The translations under genes and the position numbers were made by a program. 8,403 bases of DNA from NCBI GenBank assembly GCA_035570275.1, contig DATMNI010000445.1, positions 1 through 8,403 of the forward strand. Direction: 5' to 3'. This DNA is from DATMNI01 sp035570275 (lineage in GTDB: Bacteria; Acidobacteriota; Terriglobia; Bryobacterales; Bryobacteraceae). This document shows, piece after piece, positions 1 to 7,786 of the stretch (the first letter of the stretch is position 1; every line of letters begins with the position of its first letter). Below the pieces are notes generated by a model, which saw nothing but the letters and a program-made list of their open reading frames with translations, was not told where the DNA came from and ran no database searches.

Positions 1-1312
1 CCACTTCGATGGACACGTTGCGCGCCAGGTCCAGCGGCGCCAGCGCCAGCAGGCCCAACACCGCCCACCGCGCCAGCGCAACTCCCAATACTCCTCCGGT
101 CACTGCCAGGGCCAGACTTTCCGTGATCAACTGGCGCACCACGCGCGCGCGGCCGGCGCCGATAGCCACCCGCACCGCCATCTCCCGCCGCCTGGCGGTG
201 TACCGCGCCAGCAGCAGATTCGCCACGTTGGCGCAGGCCACCGACAGCAGCAGCCCCACCGCGCCCAACAGCACCAGCATTGAGGTCTTCACCTCGCTCA
301 CCAGCGAATCGCGCAGCGGTTCCACGTTCACCGTCCACTTGGTATCGAACTGAGGATATTCGGTCTCCAGCCGTTTGGCGATCGCAGTCATCTCCGCCTG
401 TGCCCGCTCATGCGTTACCCCGGGTTTGAGACGCGCCACGCTCATCGCGTACCGCCCCGAGTGCAGCCGGTAGTCGCGCGCGGGGTCAAGCCCAATGGCT
501 TCCCACAGATCCGTGTTCCGGTTGCGGAAGTAGAAACCCGCGGGCATTACGCCGATGATGGTGCCGGGCCGCGACCGCACCTGGATCTGTTTGCCGATTA
601 CGCCCTCGTCGCCGGCGAACCAGCTTTGCCACAGCCGGTGGCTGATCAACACCAGGTTCGGTGTGTTGGGCAGATCCTCGGCGGGCGTGAAGAGGCGGCC
701 GCGGAACGGCTGTATACCCAATAACGGCAGCAGTTCGGCGCTTACGTACTGCTCTTCCAGTTCCTCCACACGGTTGCCGTCGCTGAACGCCGAGCGGCCT
801 TCCGTGAACACCGCCATGCTTTCGAAGACGTGGTTCTGGGCTTTCCAGTCCCGGTAATTCGCGGGCGATATTACGTTGCGTGCCGTCACGCGCGACTCCC
901 AGACCATCATTAATTGGGCGGGGTTGCGATACGGCAGCGGCCGCAGCAGCAGGTTATCGGCCAGCGTGAAGATTGCGACGCTGGCTCCAATTCCGAGGGT
1001 TATGGAAAAGATTGCGGTGATGGCGAACCCGGGGTTTCCGTGCATTCCCCGAGCCGTGTACTTCAAGTCTTGCCAAGTGGTTTCCAGCATCATGATTGTC
1101 GACCCCTCCCGCATCGATTCCTTTGCCGAATCAATGCCCCCAAATTTCAATCTCGCCTCGCGCCGCGCCTCCTGCGCGCTCATGCCCTGGCGCAGATTCT
1201 CCTCCACGTGCATCTGAAAGTGCGACTCGAACTCGTCCGCCATTTCCCTTTCCTGTCGGGCCTTGCGGAACAAGCCGCACAGGCGGGCCACGAAGCCGCG
1301 CAACGCCCGCAT
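1..1312 (-). CDS. ADOP-family ABC transporter permease (ADOP-1), 3' end beyond window
   Basis: Reading the minus strand from the ATG at 1312-1310 gives 437 residues with no stop before the window edge, so the C-terminal half is missing. It is a MacB/FtsX-like inner-membrane permease of the acidobacterial duplicated orphan permease family. Residues 20-70 form the soluble N-terminal prefix (ESHFQMHVEENLRQGMS). Residues 94-117 are the first membrane segment, followed by NLLLRPLPY at 120-128. Residues 130-340 are a periplasmic MacB-type core domain. Membrane segments of the first FtsX domain lie at about 345-370 and 395-425, with the family motif ACANVANLLLAR at 359-370 and RRREMAVRVAIGAGR at 374-388. 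The start follows the upstream stop codon by one base and has a GAGGGG ribosome site at 1321-1326. It is a close paralogue of the upstream permease: residue n here matches roughly n+10 there, with more than half of positions identical by eye. It is probably co-transcribed and translationally coupled. The family is certain; substrate is unknown. Confidence 0.95.
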   Translation of the reverse strand, partial: MRALRGFVARLCGLFRKARQEREMADEFESHFQMHVEENLRQGMSAQEARREARLKFGGIDSAKESMREGSTIMMLETTWQDLKYTARGMHGNPGFAITAIFSITLGIGASVAIFTLADNLLLRPLPYRNPAQLMMVWESRVTARNVISPANYRDWKAQNHVFESMAVFTEGRSAFSDGNRVEELEEQYVSAELLPLLGIQPFRGRLFTPAEDLPNTPNLVLISHRLWQSWFAGDEGVIGKQIQVRSRPGTIIGVMPAGFYFRNRNTDLWEAIGLDPARDYRLHSGRYAMSVARLKPGVTHERAQAEMTAIAKRLETEYPQFDTKWTVNVEPLRDSLVSEVKTSMLVLLGAVGLLLSVACANVANLLLARYTARRREMAVRVAIGAGRARVVRQLITESLALAVTGGVLGVALARWAVLGLLALAPLDLARNVSIEV

Positions 1313-1313
1313 G

Positions 1314-3989
1314 CTAGTCGCCCCTCAGCGCATCCACCGGCGCCAGGCGTGCGGCGCGCCGGGCCGGCAAATAAGCTGCCAGCATCGCCACCCCGATCAG
1401 CACCGCCGGCGCGGTCACGAACGTCGCGCCATCGTGCGCCTTCACGCCAAACAGCAGGCTTTCCAACAGCCCGGTCAGCGCCAGAGCGCCGCCCGTTCCC
1501 ATCGCGGTTCCGGCCAGCACCACGCGCAGGCCGCTCGCCATCACCAGCGCGCGAATCCGCGCGGGGTCCGCGCCCAACGCCACGCGCACGCCGATCTCAC
1601 GCGTCCGCTCCGTCACCGAAAACGCCAGCACGCCGTAAATTCCCACCGCTGCCAGCAGCAGCGACACCAGCGAGAAGCCGCCCAGCAGGAGCGCGCTGAA
1701 GCGTTGCCGTGAGAAGGTTTCGCGCACCACGGTTTCCATGGTCCGGACCTCGGCCACCGGCTGCTGCGGATCCAAACCCTGGATGATCTTCCGCGCCGGT
1801 TCGGCGAGGGCCATCGGATCGGTGGCGCTGCGCACCAGAAACGTCAGGCCGGGCGTTGCCAGATGCGCGTACACGTAGTAGACCGTCGGCGCCGGTTCCT
1901 TGTCCAGCGCGTCTTCTCTCGCGTCCGCAGCCACACCCACGATTTCGCCAAACGGATTCGCCGTGTCCATGTTGGCGTTGATCTGCTGTCCGAGCGGTGG
2001 TTCGCCGGTCAGGTACTTCCGCACAAAGGCCTCGTTCACGATGAAGCGATACGGCGCGTCCTGCGAGTTGTCGGCTTCCGTAAAATCGCGCCCGCGAGCG
2101 ATCGGGATCCCCATGGTCCGGAAATATCCCGGCATCACCGTCCGAATCGTGGCGATCAACTCCTCCCCAAGCTTCGCAGGTGGCCGCCCGCCAATCGCCA
2201 CCCAGGTTGATGCTGCCCCTCCGGCGAATGGAAGGTAGTCGATAGCGCTTAGGGAACGCACGCCCGGCAAGTGCCCCAGTTGCTCAGTGGCGCGCGCGTA
2301 GAACTGGGTGCGTCGCGAATAGTCCCGGTAGCGGGCCGCGGGAATCGACACCCGGAAGGTCAGGAGTTTCGTTGGGTTGAGGCCCAGGTCCACACTCTGT
2401 AACCCCACCAGGCTTCGAAACAGCAGACCGGCCCCGGCCAGCAGCATCACCGAAAGAGCCACCTCCGCGGCCACCAGCACCGATCGCAACTGGCCGCCGG
2501 CGCCCACGCTGCCGCGGCTGTCTTCGCCCATGCCACGCGCCAGGTCGGCTCTGGATACCACCAGCGCCGGCGCCAGTCCAAACAACACGCCGGTCAGCAC
2601 GGACAGCGCAACCGCGAACAGCACAATGCGCAGATCCAGCACGATCACCGCGTTCCGCGATAGGTCCTTCGGCGCCAACAGCAGCAGCCCGCTGACGGCC
2701 CAGCGCGCCAGCGTCACCCCCAGAAGCCCGCCGCCGATGCCAAGCACCATGCTCTCCGTCAACAATTGCCGGATCACGCGCCAGCGACCGGCGCCGATGG
2801 CCGCCCTCACCGCCATCTCGCGCCGCCTGGAGGCGTATCGCGCCAATAGCAAATTCGCCACATTGGCGCAAGCCACCGCCAACAGCAGGCCCACCGCGCC
2901 AAGCAGAATCAACGTGGACGTCTTGACCTCACGCACCAGCGAGTCGCGCAGGTCTTCGACCTGTACTGTCCAGTCCTTGTCATAGCCCGGATACGCCGTA
3001 GCCAGCCGCGCGGCAATGGCCGCCATCTCCGCCTGCGCCCGCTTCCCTGTGACCCCTGTCTTCAGGCGGGCGACGCTTACCATCCATCGCCCGCCATAAC
3101 GATACTTCTCCGCCGGGCCAAGGCCGAGCGGCTCCCACAAGTCCACATTGCGGTTGCGGAAATAGAAGCCCGGCGGCAAGACCCCGATGATCACGCGCGG
3201 TGTGGCGTTGACCTGGACCTTCCGGCCGATCACGCCTTCGTCGCCGTGGAACCAGTTCTGCCAGACGCGGTAACTGATCAGCAGCACCGTATCCGTGCTA
3301 GCCGACTCCCGGTCTTCGGCTGCCGTGAACAGGCGCCCGCGAACCGGTTGAACCCCCAGCAAGGGCAGCAGATCGGCGCTGATCAATTGCTTGCCCAAGT
3401 CCTCCACCCGGTTGCCATCGTTCAGCACCGAGTGAGCCTCACGCAATCCCGCCATGCTCTCGAAGACGCTGTTCTGCGCCTTCCAGTCCAGGTAGTTGGC
3501 CGCCGCAACCACGGGCGGCCTAAAATTGCGCACCTGGTTCACTTCCCACAGCATCACCAACTGGCCCGGGTCGCGATAAGGCAGCGGGCGCAGCAGCAGG
3601 TTGTCGGCGATGGTGAAGATGGCCACGCTGGCGCCGATCCCCAGGGCCAGCGACGCGATGGCCGTTACGGCAAACCCGGGATTGCGCCGCAGCCCCCGCA
3701 ATGCGTACTGCAGATCCTGGCGCGCGGTGACCAGCGCCATCAGCGTCCAGCCATCCCGCATCCGTTCCGAAGCCGCGTCCACGCTGCCGAATTTCAGCCT
3801 GGCATCCCGCCGCGCCTCCTCCGCGCTCATGCCCCGCCGCAGATTCTCCTCCACGTGCATTTGAAAGTGTGACGCCAACTCCTCTGCCAGTTCCCGCTCT
3901 TGCCGCCCCGTGCTCCACAGGCCGGCTAGGCGGACCGCGAAGCGCCGCCAGGCTCCCACCGCGAGGACCCTTCCCGCCGGTCCTCTCAC
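1314..3989 (-). CDS. ADOP-family ABC transporter permease (ADOP-2)
   Basis: This is a complete 891-residue MacB/FtsX-like permease of the acidobacterial duplicated orphan permease family. The N-terminal prefix (SHFQMHVEENLRRGMS, about 40-55) is followed by a first membrane segment at about 105-127 and a periplasmic MacB-like domain to about 350. The first FtsX domain has membrane segments at about 358-383, 410-437 and 452-476. A second half repeats the design: membrane segment 501-524, periplasmic domain 530-760, then segments at about 765-787, 818-845 and 857-876. ERTREIGVRVALGA (794-807) and PARRAARLAPVDALRG (875-890) are the usual C-terminal signatures. The GTG start at 3989 overlaps the PadR stop (GTGA) and has GGAGGAG at 3995-4001, five bases upstream. 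A second possible start is GTG at 3959, preceded by GGGAAGG. Reading upstream to an ATG at 4130 gives an N-terminus antisense in character to the family and lying inside PadR, so it was not used. No ATPase domain is present. Transport or mechanotransmission substrate is unknown. Confidence 0.95.
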   Translation of the reverse strand: MRGPAGRVLAVGAWRRFAVRLAGLWSTGRQERELAEELASHFQMHVEENLRRGMSAEEARRDARLKFGSVDAASERMRDGWTLMALVTARQDLQYALRGLRRNPGFAVTAIASLALGIGASVAIFTIADNLLLRPLPYRDPGQLVMLWEVNQVRNFRPPVVAAANYLDWKAQNSVFESMAGLREAHSVLNDGNRVEDLGKQLISADLLPLLGVQPVRGRLFTAAEDRESASTDTVLLISYRVWQNWFHGDEGVIGRKVQVNATPRVIIGVLPPGFYFRNRNVDLWEPLGLGPAEKYRYGGRWMVSVARLKTGVTGKRAQAEMAAIAARLATAYPGYDKDWTVQVEDLRDSLVREVKTSTLILLGAVGLLLAVACANVANLLLARYASRRREMAVRAAIGAGRWRVIRQLLTESMVLGIGGGLLGVTLARWAVSGLLLLAPKDLSRNAVIVLDLRIVLFAVALSVLTGVLFGLAPALVVSRADLARGMGEDSRGSVGAGGQLRSVLVAAEVALSVMLLAGAGLLFRSLVGLQSVDLGLNPTKLLTFRVSIPAARYRDYSRRTQFYARATEQLGHLPGVRSLSAIDYLPFAGGAASTWVAIGGRPPAKLGEELIATIRTVMPGYFRTMGIPIARGRDFTEADNSQDAPYRFIVNEAFVRKYLTGEPPLGQQINANMDTANPFGEIVGVAADAREDALDKEPAPTVYYVYAHLATPGLTFLVRSATDPMALAEPARKIIQGLDPQQPVAEVRTMETVVRETFSRQRFSALLLGGFSLVSLLLAAVGIYGVLAFSVTERTREIGVRVALGADPARIRALVMASGLRVVLAGTAMGTGGALALTGLLESLLFGVKAHDGATFVTAPAVLIGVAMLAAYLPARRAARLAPVDALRGD
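1321..1326 (-). promoter_or_regulatory. Ribosome binding site of ADOP-1
   Basis: GAGGGG on the minus strand lies eight bases before the ATG at 1312-1310. It lies inside the last codons of ADOP-2, whose TAG stop (1316-1314) is followed by a single base and then the ADOP-1 start. This supports coupled translation of the two permeases. Confidence 0.7.
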
Positions 3990-4327
3990 TGCGGCTCCTC
4001 CGGCGCGAAGAAGCGCGCGATGATGTCGGTGGTCGCCTCCCACTGCCGGGCTTCTTTCCTGAGCTGTGCATGACCGGCGCGAGTCAGCTTGTAAAATTTG
4101 GCCTTGCGATTGTTTTCCGAAACGCCCCACTCGGAGGCGATATACCCTTCCTGCTCCAGCTTCAGCAGCGCGGGGTACAGCGTCCCGTAGTTCAGCATCA
4201 GCCGGTCCCCGCTGGTTTGTTCGATTCGCCGGGCAATCCCATACCCGTGCAGCGGCCCCATGGATTCCAGCGTTTTCAACGCCATGAGCGCCAGGGTGCC
4301 CTGCCAGACGTCCTGCTTCTTATCCAT
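3986..4327 (-). CDS. PadR-family transcriptional regulator (acidobacterial ADOP-associated type)
   Basis: This 113-residue protein is a winged-helix DNA-binding regulator of the PadR family. It contains the family core: LxLMALKxLESMGPLHGYGIA-type helix region (12-32), the recognition segment NYGTLYPALLKLEQEGYI (46-63), and the wing SENNRKAKFYKLTRAG (70-85). The C-terminal helix (86-108) is short and would serve for dimerisation, as in the small PadR subfamily. Length is normal for the subfamily. The ATG at 4327 is preceded by a weak GGGGA ribosome site at 4336-4340. Its stop codon overlaps the GTG start of ADOP-2 by the sequence GTGA, so the two are translationally coupled. In this family the regulator usually represses its own promoter and the linked membrane-protein genes; the palindrome over the -10 box upstream fits that, but the ligand cannot be read from sequence. 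Confidence 0.96.
   Translation of the reverse strand: MDKKQDVWQGTLALMALKTLESMGPLHGYGIARRIEQTSGDRLMLNYGTLYPALLKLEQEGYIASEWGVSENNRKAKFYKLTRAGHAQLRKEARQWEATTDIIARFFAPEEPQ
3995..4001 (-). promoter_or_regulatory. Ribosome binding site deciding the ADOP-2 start
   Basis: GGAGGAG on the minus strand lies five bases before the GTG at 3989-3987. It sits inside the last codons of PadR. With the GTGA stop/start overlap it favours the 891-residue form of ADOP-2 over the start at 3959. Confidence 0.7.
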
Positions 4328-4339
4328 CTATGGTTTCCC

Positions 4340-4367
4340 CATACGAGTATGCACCGACTCCATATGG
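4340..4367. promoter_or_regulatory. Candidate PadR operator: two palindromes over the promoter
   Basis: CATACGAGTATG at 4340-4351 is an inverted repeat (CATAC-GA-GTATG) covering the -10 element. CCATATGG at 4360-4367 is a second perfect palindrome in the -10/-35 spacer. PadR proteins bind short dyads near their own promoters, so these are natural operator candidates. The assignment rests on position and symmetry only. Confidence 0.45.
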
Positions 4368-4375
4368 GATTGCAA
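4346..4375 (-). promoter_or_regulatory. Candidate sigma70 promoter of the padR-ADOP operon
   Basis: Read on the minus strand, TTGCAA (4375-4370) and CATACT (4351-4346) are separated by 18 bases. Each matches the sigma70 consensus at four of six positions. Transcription would start near 4339, giving a leader of only about a dozen bases before the PadR ATG. It is the only reasonable promoter-like pair between PadR and the upstream repeat. The match is moderate and has no experimental support. Confidence 0.5.
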
Positions 4376-4378
4376 TAG

Positions 4379-4537
4379 GTGTTTGTGGGGCAGGTTGTTA
4401 ACCTGCGGCGGATTGTTAATCCGCCTGCGCGATGCGGCAGCGAGCGTTTGCAGCCTGGCCCGCGGCGGCGCGTCCCAGCGCGCGCGCCGGCGGCTTAACA
4501 ATCCGCCGCAAATTAACAATCTTCCCCACAAACCGCC
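4379..4537. repeat. Compound palindromic intergenic repeat forming a large inverted repeat
   Basis: The left arm (4379-4425) and right arm (4489-4537) are near-complete reverse complements of about 47-49 bases, separated by a GC-rich 63-base centre. The left arm itself contains two adjacent palindromes, GCAGGTTGTTAACCTGC (4390-4406) and GGCGGATTGTTAATCCGCC (4407-4425), each with a GTT centre. The right arm carries the matching but more diverged pair (GGCGGCTTAACAATCCGCC at 4489-4507, then a decayed copy). The outer ends TTTGTGGGG / CCCCACAAA also pair. The element begins directly after the stop of the Asp-box gene and ends just before the padR promoter. Its RNA would fold into a very stable hairpin and may end or insulate transcription. 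It looks like a dispersed REP-type element, but copy number cannot be judged here. Confidence 0.85.
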
Positions 4538-7500
4538 TTAAGGCTTGGTCTCGTTCGTCGTCACTTCCAGCGCTTTCAGGCCCTTATCCGCCAGTGTCTT
4601 GTTCACTGCCGGCAGATCCGTTTTCAGCGCCGCATCCAGCTTGCCCTTCTGCACCGCCAGCAGGTCCGACAGTTCCTTAAACACCGTGTAGGACGACGAG
4701 ATCGGCTTGCCATCGCCCGTCTCCACCACCCGCTCCAGAGCCGCCAGCTTGTTGTTCAGCTTGATCGGAAAGTTGAGCGGGTCCTGGCCACTGCGGTTGC
4801 GCACCTGGTAGACCTCTTCCTCCACCGCGCTGAGTTTGTCGCGGAATCGGTCCAGCGCGGTCTTGAGGGCGGTGTCCTGGTTTTGATTCAACTGGCTCTG
4901 CTTCAACTGGTTCTGCTTCAACCGGTCGTCCATCTGCTTCTTGAGCTCACGGATGGCGATTACCATCTCATTGGCTTCGGTGGTCTTGTCGCGAATCTGC
5001 AGGGCCAGCTTGAACTGTTCGGCCAGGTCGGCAATGGTGACGGCATCGATGCGCGGGTCTTTCTCCACGTTGAACTTTTCGGTCAGCACCTGGCCATTCA
5101 CAGACATCCGCACCTGGTACGGTCCCGGAACCGCCGCCGGACCCACACCGCCGCGCGCGCCCCAGAAAATCATCCCCTGGAAACCTTTGGCTCCCGGATA
5201 CCGCAGGTCCCAGGCGAAGTGGTTCAGGCCCGCCGCGCGGGGCACCGCAGGCGCGCCGCCCCCGAACCGCCCTCCACCGCCGCCATCATCCTCTTCGGCC
5301 GCTGCCGCATCTGCCGCCGCGCTGGCCGCAACCGGCGCTACCGCCTCTCCTGCCACCCCCGGTGCCGCGCCGCCACGGCCTCCGCGCCCGCCGCGCTGAT
5401 CCTCCTCCGCGCTGCCGGTGTAGCTGCGCACCACCTGCCCCCTGGCGTCCAGAATGTCGATCTGCACCTTGTCCGCGGCTTGCTTCAGGTAATAATCGAT
5501 TCGTGCCTGCCCCAGGTTCCGCACCGCAGCGGGCGGACGAAACAGGTGCACGTTCTCCGTAGTCAACTGCGGCGTCAACTGCCGCAGCGGTGTGATATCG
5601 TCCAGAACGTAGAATGATCTCCCGTGCGTCGCAATCACCAGATCGTTGCCTTCGATCACCAAGTCCGAGACCTGCGTGTCCGGCAGGTTCAGCGCCAGCG
5701 GCTGCCACTGGGCGCCATCGTCGAACGACACGTAAATCCCGTGCTCGGTGCCCCCGAACAGCAGTCCCTTCCTGCCCGGGTCTTCGCGCACCGCGTGAAC
5801 GAAATCGTAGTCGGGAATCCCGTTGACGATGCTGGTCCAAGTCTTTCCGAAATCGGCCGTCTTGAAAATATACGGCTTGCGGTCGTCGTTCTGATAGTTC
5901 TTGACGGCCACGTACGCGGTCCCCGCATCGTGCGGTGAAGCGTCGATCAAGCTGACGCGCCCGAAGTCCGGCATGCCGGGCGGCGTGACCTTATTCCAGC
6001 GCTTGCCGCCATCGCGTGTAATGTACACTACCCCATCGTCCGACCCCGTCCAGATGGTATCCTTCTCCTTGCGCGAAGGCGCGATCGTGAAGATCGTCCC
6101 GTAAATCTCCGGCCCGTTCTGATCGTGGGTGATCGGCCCGCCGGAATCGCCCAGTGTCTTCGGGTCGCCCCGCGTCAGGTCCGGACTGATGGCCTGCCAG
6201 GAGTGGCCGTCATCCGTGGTGCGCCACAGATGCTGCGACGAAGTGTAAAGCACGTTCGCATCCAACGGTGAAAACACGATCGGGAACGTCCACTGCCAGC
6301 GCTCCTTGAGCGACCCCGCCGATTCGCCCGAGAAGAACATCGGATACACCTGAATGTCGCGCGTGTAATTCGAACGCCGGTCAAAGCGCGTCAAAAGCGC
6401 TCCCTGGCTGCCGGCATAAAAGATGTTGGGGTTGGTGGGATGCGGCGCGATGTATCCGCTTTCGCCGCCACCTACGCTGTACGACGTGCCGCCGCCGCGG
6501 CCGCCGCGACCGCCCGCGGCTTCGCTGGATACGCAGATCGTCGAGTTGTCCTGTTGCGCCCCGCACACGTGGTACGGAATGTCGCGCGTCACCGCCACGT
6601 GGTACAACTGCGCGGTGGCGTACTGCTGCCCCGTCCAGCTTTCGCCCGCGTTCATGGAAACGTTAGCGCCGCCGTCGTTGCTCTCGATCATCCTTTGCGC
6701 ATTCGCCGGGTCGATCCACAGATCGTGGTTGTCGCCGTGCGGCGTGCGCACGGTCCTGTACGTCTTGCCGCCGTCGGTAGAGCGGTACATCCCGGTATTC
6801 AGAACGTACACCGTGTCCTTCGCCTTGGGGTCGGCATAGATTCGCGAATAGTAAAAGACCCGCTGGCGCAGCCGCCGGTCTTCGCTCACCAGCTTCCACG
6901 TGGCCCCCGCGTCGCCGGAGACAAACACGCCGCCATTCTCGCTCTCCACAATCGCGTATATCCGGCTGCCATCCGCGCCGGACACCGCCACACCGATCTT
7001 GCCGATAGTGCCCGCCGGCAGCCCCGGATTGCGCGTGATCTCGGTCCAGCGGTCGCCGCCGTCGGTCGATTTGTACAGCGCGCTGTCGGGTCCGCCGCTC
7101 GACAGGCTCCACGGCGTACGGTATGCGTCCCAAATGGCCGCGTACAGCACCTGGGGATTGTGCGGGTCCAGGCAAAGATCCACCGCGCCGGCGTGGTCGC
7201 TGCGATACAGCACTTTCTCCCACGTCTGGCCGCCGTCCTTGGAACGGAATACGCCGCGCTCGGCATTCTTGCCATAGGGATGGCCCAGGGCTGAGACATA
7301 CACGATATCCGGATTGGTAGGGTGCACGCGGATGCGCGAAATCGCCTGCGTCTCCGCCAGGCCCACGTGCTTCCAGGTCTTGCCGGCGTCGGTGGACTTG
7401 TACACGCCATCGCCCTGCATGATATTTCCGCGCAGTTCGGTTTCGCCCATCCCGATGTAAACCACGTCCGGGTTCGACTCCGAAACCGCCACCGCTCCCA

Positions 7501-7786
7501 CCGACGAGCTTTGCAGTTGTCCATCCGTCACCGGCCGCCACGTCAGCCCTGCGTCGTTGGTCTTCCACAGCCCGCCGCCGGTGGCGCCGAAATAATATTC
7601 CATGGGACGGCTGGGGCTGCCCGATGATGTGATTGACCGCCCCCCGCGCAGCGGTCCGATGCTGCGCCAAGTGAGCGAGCGAAACCAGTTTGGATCGTAG
7701 GTGGCCGGCGCCGCCAGCAAAATTGACCCCGCCAGCAGGATTGCCGCAATGGAGCCTGCCAAAAGCGGGAGACGCAGTTCGCGCAT
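4538..7786 (-). CDS. Secreted Asp-box (BNR/VPS10-like) beta-propeller protein
   Basis: A 1082-residue exported protein. Residues 1-28 form a signal peptide (basic start, hydrophobic core, likely cleavage near AAPA/TYD). Ten clear Asp-box motifs of the S/T-x-D-x-G-x-T-W type end at residues 83, 138, 189, 247, 297, 343 (Tyr instead of Trp), 530, 597, 650 and 694, with a degenerate one near 368-376. This spacing indicates one or two sortilin/VPS10-like beta-propellers over about 40-730. A Gly-rich string lies at 424-433. A low-complexity RGGRGG, Ala and Glu/Asp stretch (797-846) separates the propeller from a C-terminal region. That region has a conserved-looking HFAWDLRYPGA segment (856-866), then a helical, probably coiled-coil part (about 915-1060). 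Such proteins are often labelled glycosyl hydrolase, but Asp boxes are structural and no catalytic residues can be identified; binding or scaffolding in the periplasm or outside the cell is as likely. It stands alone, oriented like the downstream padR operon but separated from it by the palindromic repeat. No ribosome site precedes the ATG. Confidence 0.93.
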   Translation of the reverse strand: MRELRLPLLAGSIAAILLAGSILLAAPATYDPNWFRSLTWRSIGPLRGGRSITSSGSPSRPMEYYFGATGGGLWKTNDAGLTWRPVTDGQLQSSSVGAVAVSESNPDVVYIGMGETELRGNIMQGDGVYKSTDAGKTWKHVGLAETQAISRIRVHPTNPDIVYVSALGHPYGKNAERGVFRSKDGGQTWEKVLYRSDHAGAVDLCLDPHNPQVLYAAIWDAYRTPWSLSSGGPDSALYKSTDGGDRWTEITRNPGLPAGTIGKIGVAVSGADGSRIYAIVESENGGVFVSGDAGATWKLVSEDRRLRQRVFYYSRIYADPKAKDTVYVLNTGMYRSTDGGKTYRTVRTPHGDNHDLWIDPANAQRMIESNDGGANVSMNAGESWTGQQYATAQLYHVAVTRDIPYHVCGAQQDNSTICVSSEAAGGRGGRGGGTSYSVGGGESGYIAPHPTNPNIFYAGSQGALLTRFDRRSNYTRDIQVYPMFFSGESAGSLKERWQWTFPIVFSPLDANVLYTSSQHLWRTTDDGHSWQAISPDLTRGDPKTLGDSGGPITHDQNGPEIYGTIFTIAPSRKEKDTIWTGSDDGVVYITRDGGKRWNKVTPPGMPDFGRVSLIDASPHDAGTAYVAVKNYQNDDRKPYIFKTADFGKTWTSIVNGIPDYDFVHAVREDPGRKGLLFGGTEHGIYVSFDDGAQWQPLALNLPDTQVSDLVIEGNDLVIATHGRSFYVLDDITPLRQLTPQLTTENVHLFRPPAAVRNLGQARIDYYLKQAADKVQIDILDARGQVVRSYTGSAEEDQRGGRGGRGGAAPGVAGEAVAPVAASAAADAAAAEEDDGGGGGRFGGGAPAVPRAAGLNHFAWDLRYPGAKGFQGMIFWGARGGVGPAAVPGPYQVRMSVNGQVLTEKFNVEKDPRIDAVTIADLAEQFKLALQIRDKTTEANEMVIAIRELKKQMDDRLKQNQLKQSQLNQNQDTALKTALDRFRDKLSAVEEEVYQVRNRSGQDPLNFPIKLNNKLAALERVVETGDGKPISSSYTVFKELSDLLAVQKGKLDAALKTDLPAVNKTLADKGLKALEVTTNETKP
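4877..4921 (-). repeat. Three 15-base tandem repeats inside the Asp-box gene
   Basis: Three consecutive 15-base units (4907-4921, 4892-4906, 4877-4891 in reading order) encode LKQNQ, LKQSQ and LNQNQ at residues 956-970. The first two units differ by one base. They extend the helical C-terminal segment and look like a slippage-type expansion in the coiled-coil part, which could vary in number between strains. Confidence 0.85.

Noticed and set aside
914..1712. Long plus-strand open frames (up to 261 residues) opposite the ADOP genes
   Set aside because: They are Arg/Pro/Ala-rich shadow frames caused by high GC content, antisense to well-conserved permease codons.
3990..4130. Longer ADOP-2 reading frame starting from an ATG at 4130 (938 residues)
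   Set aside because: The extra 47 residues lie wholly inside PadR in another frame, are Arg/Ser/Gln-rich and unlike the family's N-terminus, while a GTG with a strong ribosome site fits the usual start.
4328..4541. Short open frames on both strands through the palindromic repeat
   Set aside because: They only arise because the repeat is an inverted repeat with few stops; the two strands give similar peptides by symmetry.
6440..7294. 284-residue plus-strand open frame
   Set aside because: Antisense shadow of the Asp-box repeats, rich in Arg, Val and His, with no recognisable motifs.
4538..7786. Calling the Asp-box protein a glycosyl hydrolase or sialidase
   Set aside because: Asp boxes are structural and occur in many non-enzymes; the catalytic Arg triad or other hydrolase residues could not be identified.
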